From: CAXMQS01 sp964195995 | Lineage (GTDB): Bacteria; Actinomycetota; Acidimicrobiia; Spongiisociales; JAOTWH01 | Assembly: GCA_964195995.1 (NCBI GenBank) | Contig: CAXMQS010000074.1 | Coordinates: 1 to 64,000, forward strand | Length of the DNA stretch: 64,000 nt | Reading direction: 5' to 3' | Shown: positions 63,739 to 64,000 of the stretch, one piece after another | Layout: each line of letters begins with the position of its first letter | How positions within the stretch are numbered: position 1 is the first letter of the stretch | Notes under the pieces: model-generated | Told to the model about the DNA's origin: nothing | Databases searched by the model: none | Seen by the model: the letters and a program-made list of their open reading frames with translations, nothing else | Translations under genes and position numbers: made by a program

Positions 63739-64000
63739 GTGCTGATCGATCGAGAATCCTTGTGGCTGGCTGAGACCAATACCTACGTCATAGCCAACGA
63801 GGCAGGTGGGCCCGCCATCATCGTTGACGCTCCGCCGGATCCCGCCGCAGTCGTCAAGCTCCTCGAGAAGCACGACCTGATCGCGACGGCGCTACTGATC
63901 ACCCACGGTCACATCGATCACATCGGAGGAGCTGGGGGCGTCGTCTCCAGCACCGGGATCACCGCCTACCTCCATCCCGATGACGACTGGCTGGCGCAAG
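63739..64000 (+). CDS. Metallo-beta-lactamase-fold hydrolase, 5' part
   Basis: An 87-residue N-terminal fragment cut by the window edge: a beta-strand LWLAETNTYVIANEAGGPAIIVDAP, then the metal motif THGHIDHIGG (HxHxDH). This resembles glyoxalase II/hydroxyacylglutathione hydrolase-type proteins, commonly found after rel. GTG 63739 is supported by the leaderless -10. Confidence 0.8.
   Translation, partial: MLIDRESLWLAETNTYVIANEAGGPAIIVDAPPDPAAVVKLLEKHDLIATALLITHGHIDHIGGAGGVVSSTGITAYLHPDDDWLAQ

Overview
The window comes from a high-GC Gram-positive bacterium, most likely an uncultured member of the Actinobacteriota (class not resolvable from here; Acidimicrobiia-like is a guess). The reasons are the phosphatidylinositol-mannoside cassette pgsA-patA-pimA, the order pdxS-pdxT-yebC-ruvCAB-queA-tgt-yajC-secDF-apt-relA, MMPL and EF-G-like proteins, many GTG starts, dense 1-4 base gene overlaps, and a repeated leaderless-promoter pattern (a TAnnnT box ending 6-10 bases before the start codon).

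Layout. 292-6487: a carbohydrate cluster of two GT4 glycosyltransferases, an alpha/alpha-barrel protein, a GH130 phosphorylase and a GH5-like hydrolase, probably for a mannose-containing glycan. 6639-7403: a truncated adenylate cyclase-ATPase gene. 7664-18131: a 10.4-kb segment bracketed by direct repeats that look like 3' halves of a tRNA-Val gene. It holds a Tat-exported type II DMSO-reductase-family molybdenum enzyme (alpha, beta, haem-b gamma, TorD-like chaperone, a 103-residue extra protein and a multi-pass membrane protein), then a SnoaL-like protein and a degenerate HD-GYP/LuxR regulator. 18174-21736: propionyl-CoA synthetase, rhodanese and crotonyl-CoA carboxylase/reductase. 21803-30298: a form II (AYRGAGR) CO-dehydrogenase-like cluster coxG / coxSLM / coxD / coxE / split xdhC, with a dehalogenase-like HAD protein. 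30496-33581: secreted lipoproteins, including a cupredoxin, plus VOC and EamA proteins. 33636-40139: Lhr helicase, patatin, a small zinc-ribbon protein and a kinase-fold protein lacking its catalytic aspartates. 40209-63664: mostly housekeeping genes (thrS, MMPL, gltA, EF-G-like, PIM synthesis, PLP synthase, Holliday junction resolution, queuosine, Sec, apt, rel). 63739-64000: a metallo-beta-lactamase-fold gene cut by the window edge.

How the genes work together. Two unrelated molybdenum enzymes lie within 20 kb: one bis-MGD enzyme, predicted exported, and one xanthine-oxidase-family hydroxylase, predicted cytoplasmic with its own maturation genes. This suggests a facultative lifestyle that draws energy from trace or unusual electron donors or acceptors. 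The substrate of neither enzyme can be read from sequence alone. The candidate for something undescribed is the tRNA-bracketed molybdoenzyme segment, with its unrecognised membrane protein, its extra small protein and a structured-looking leader. No integrase, CRISPR array, complete tRNA or rRNA was seen.
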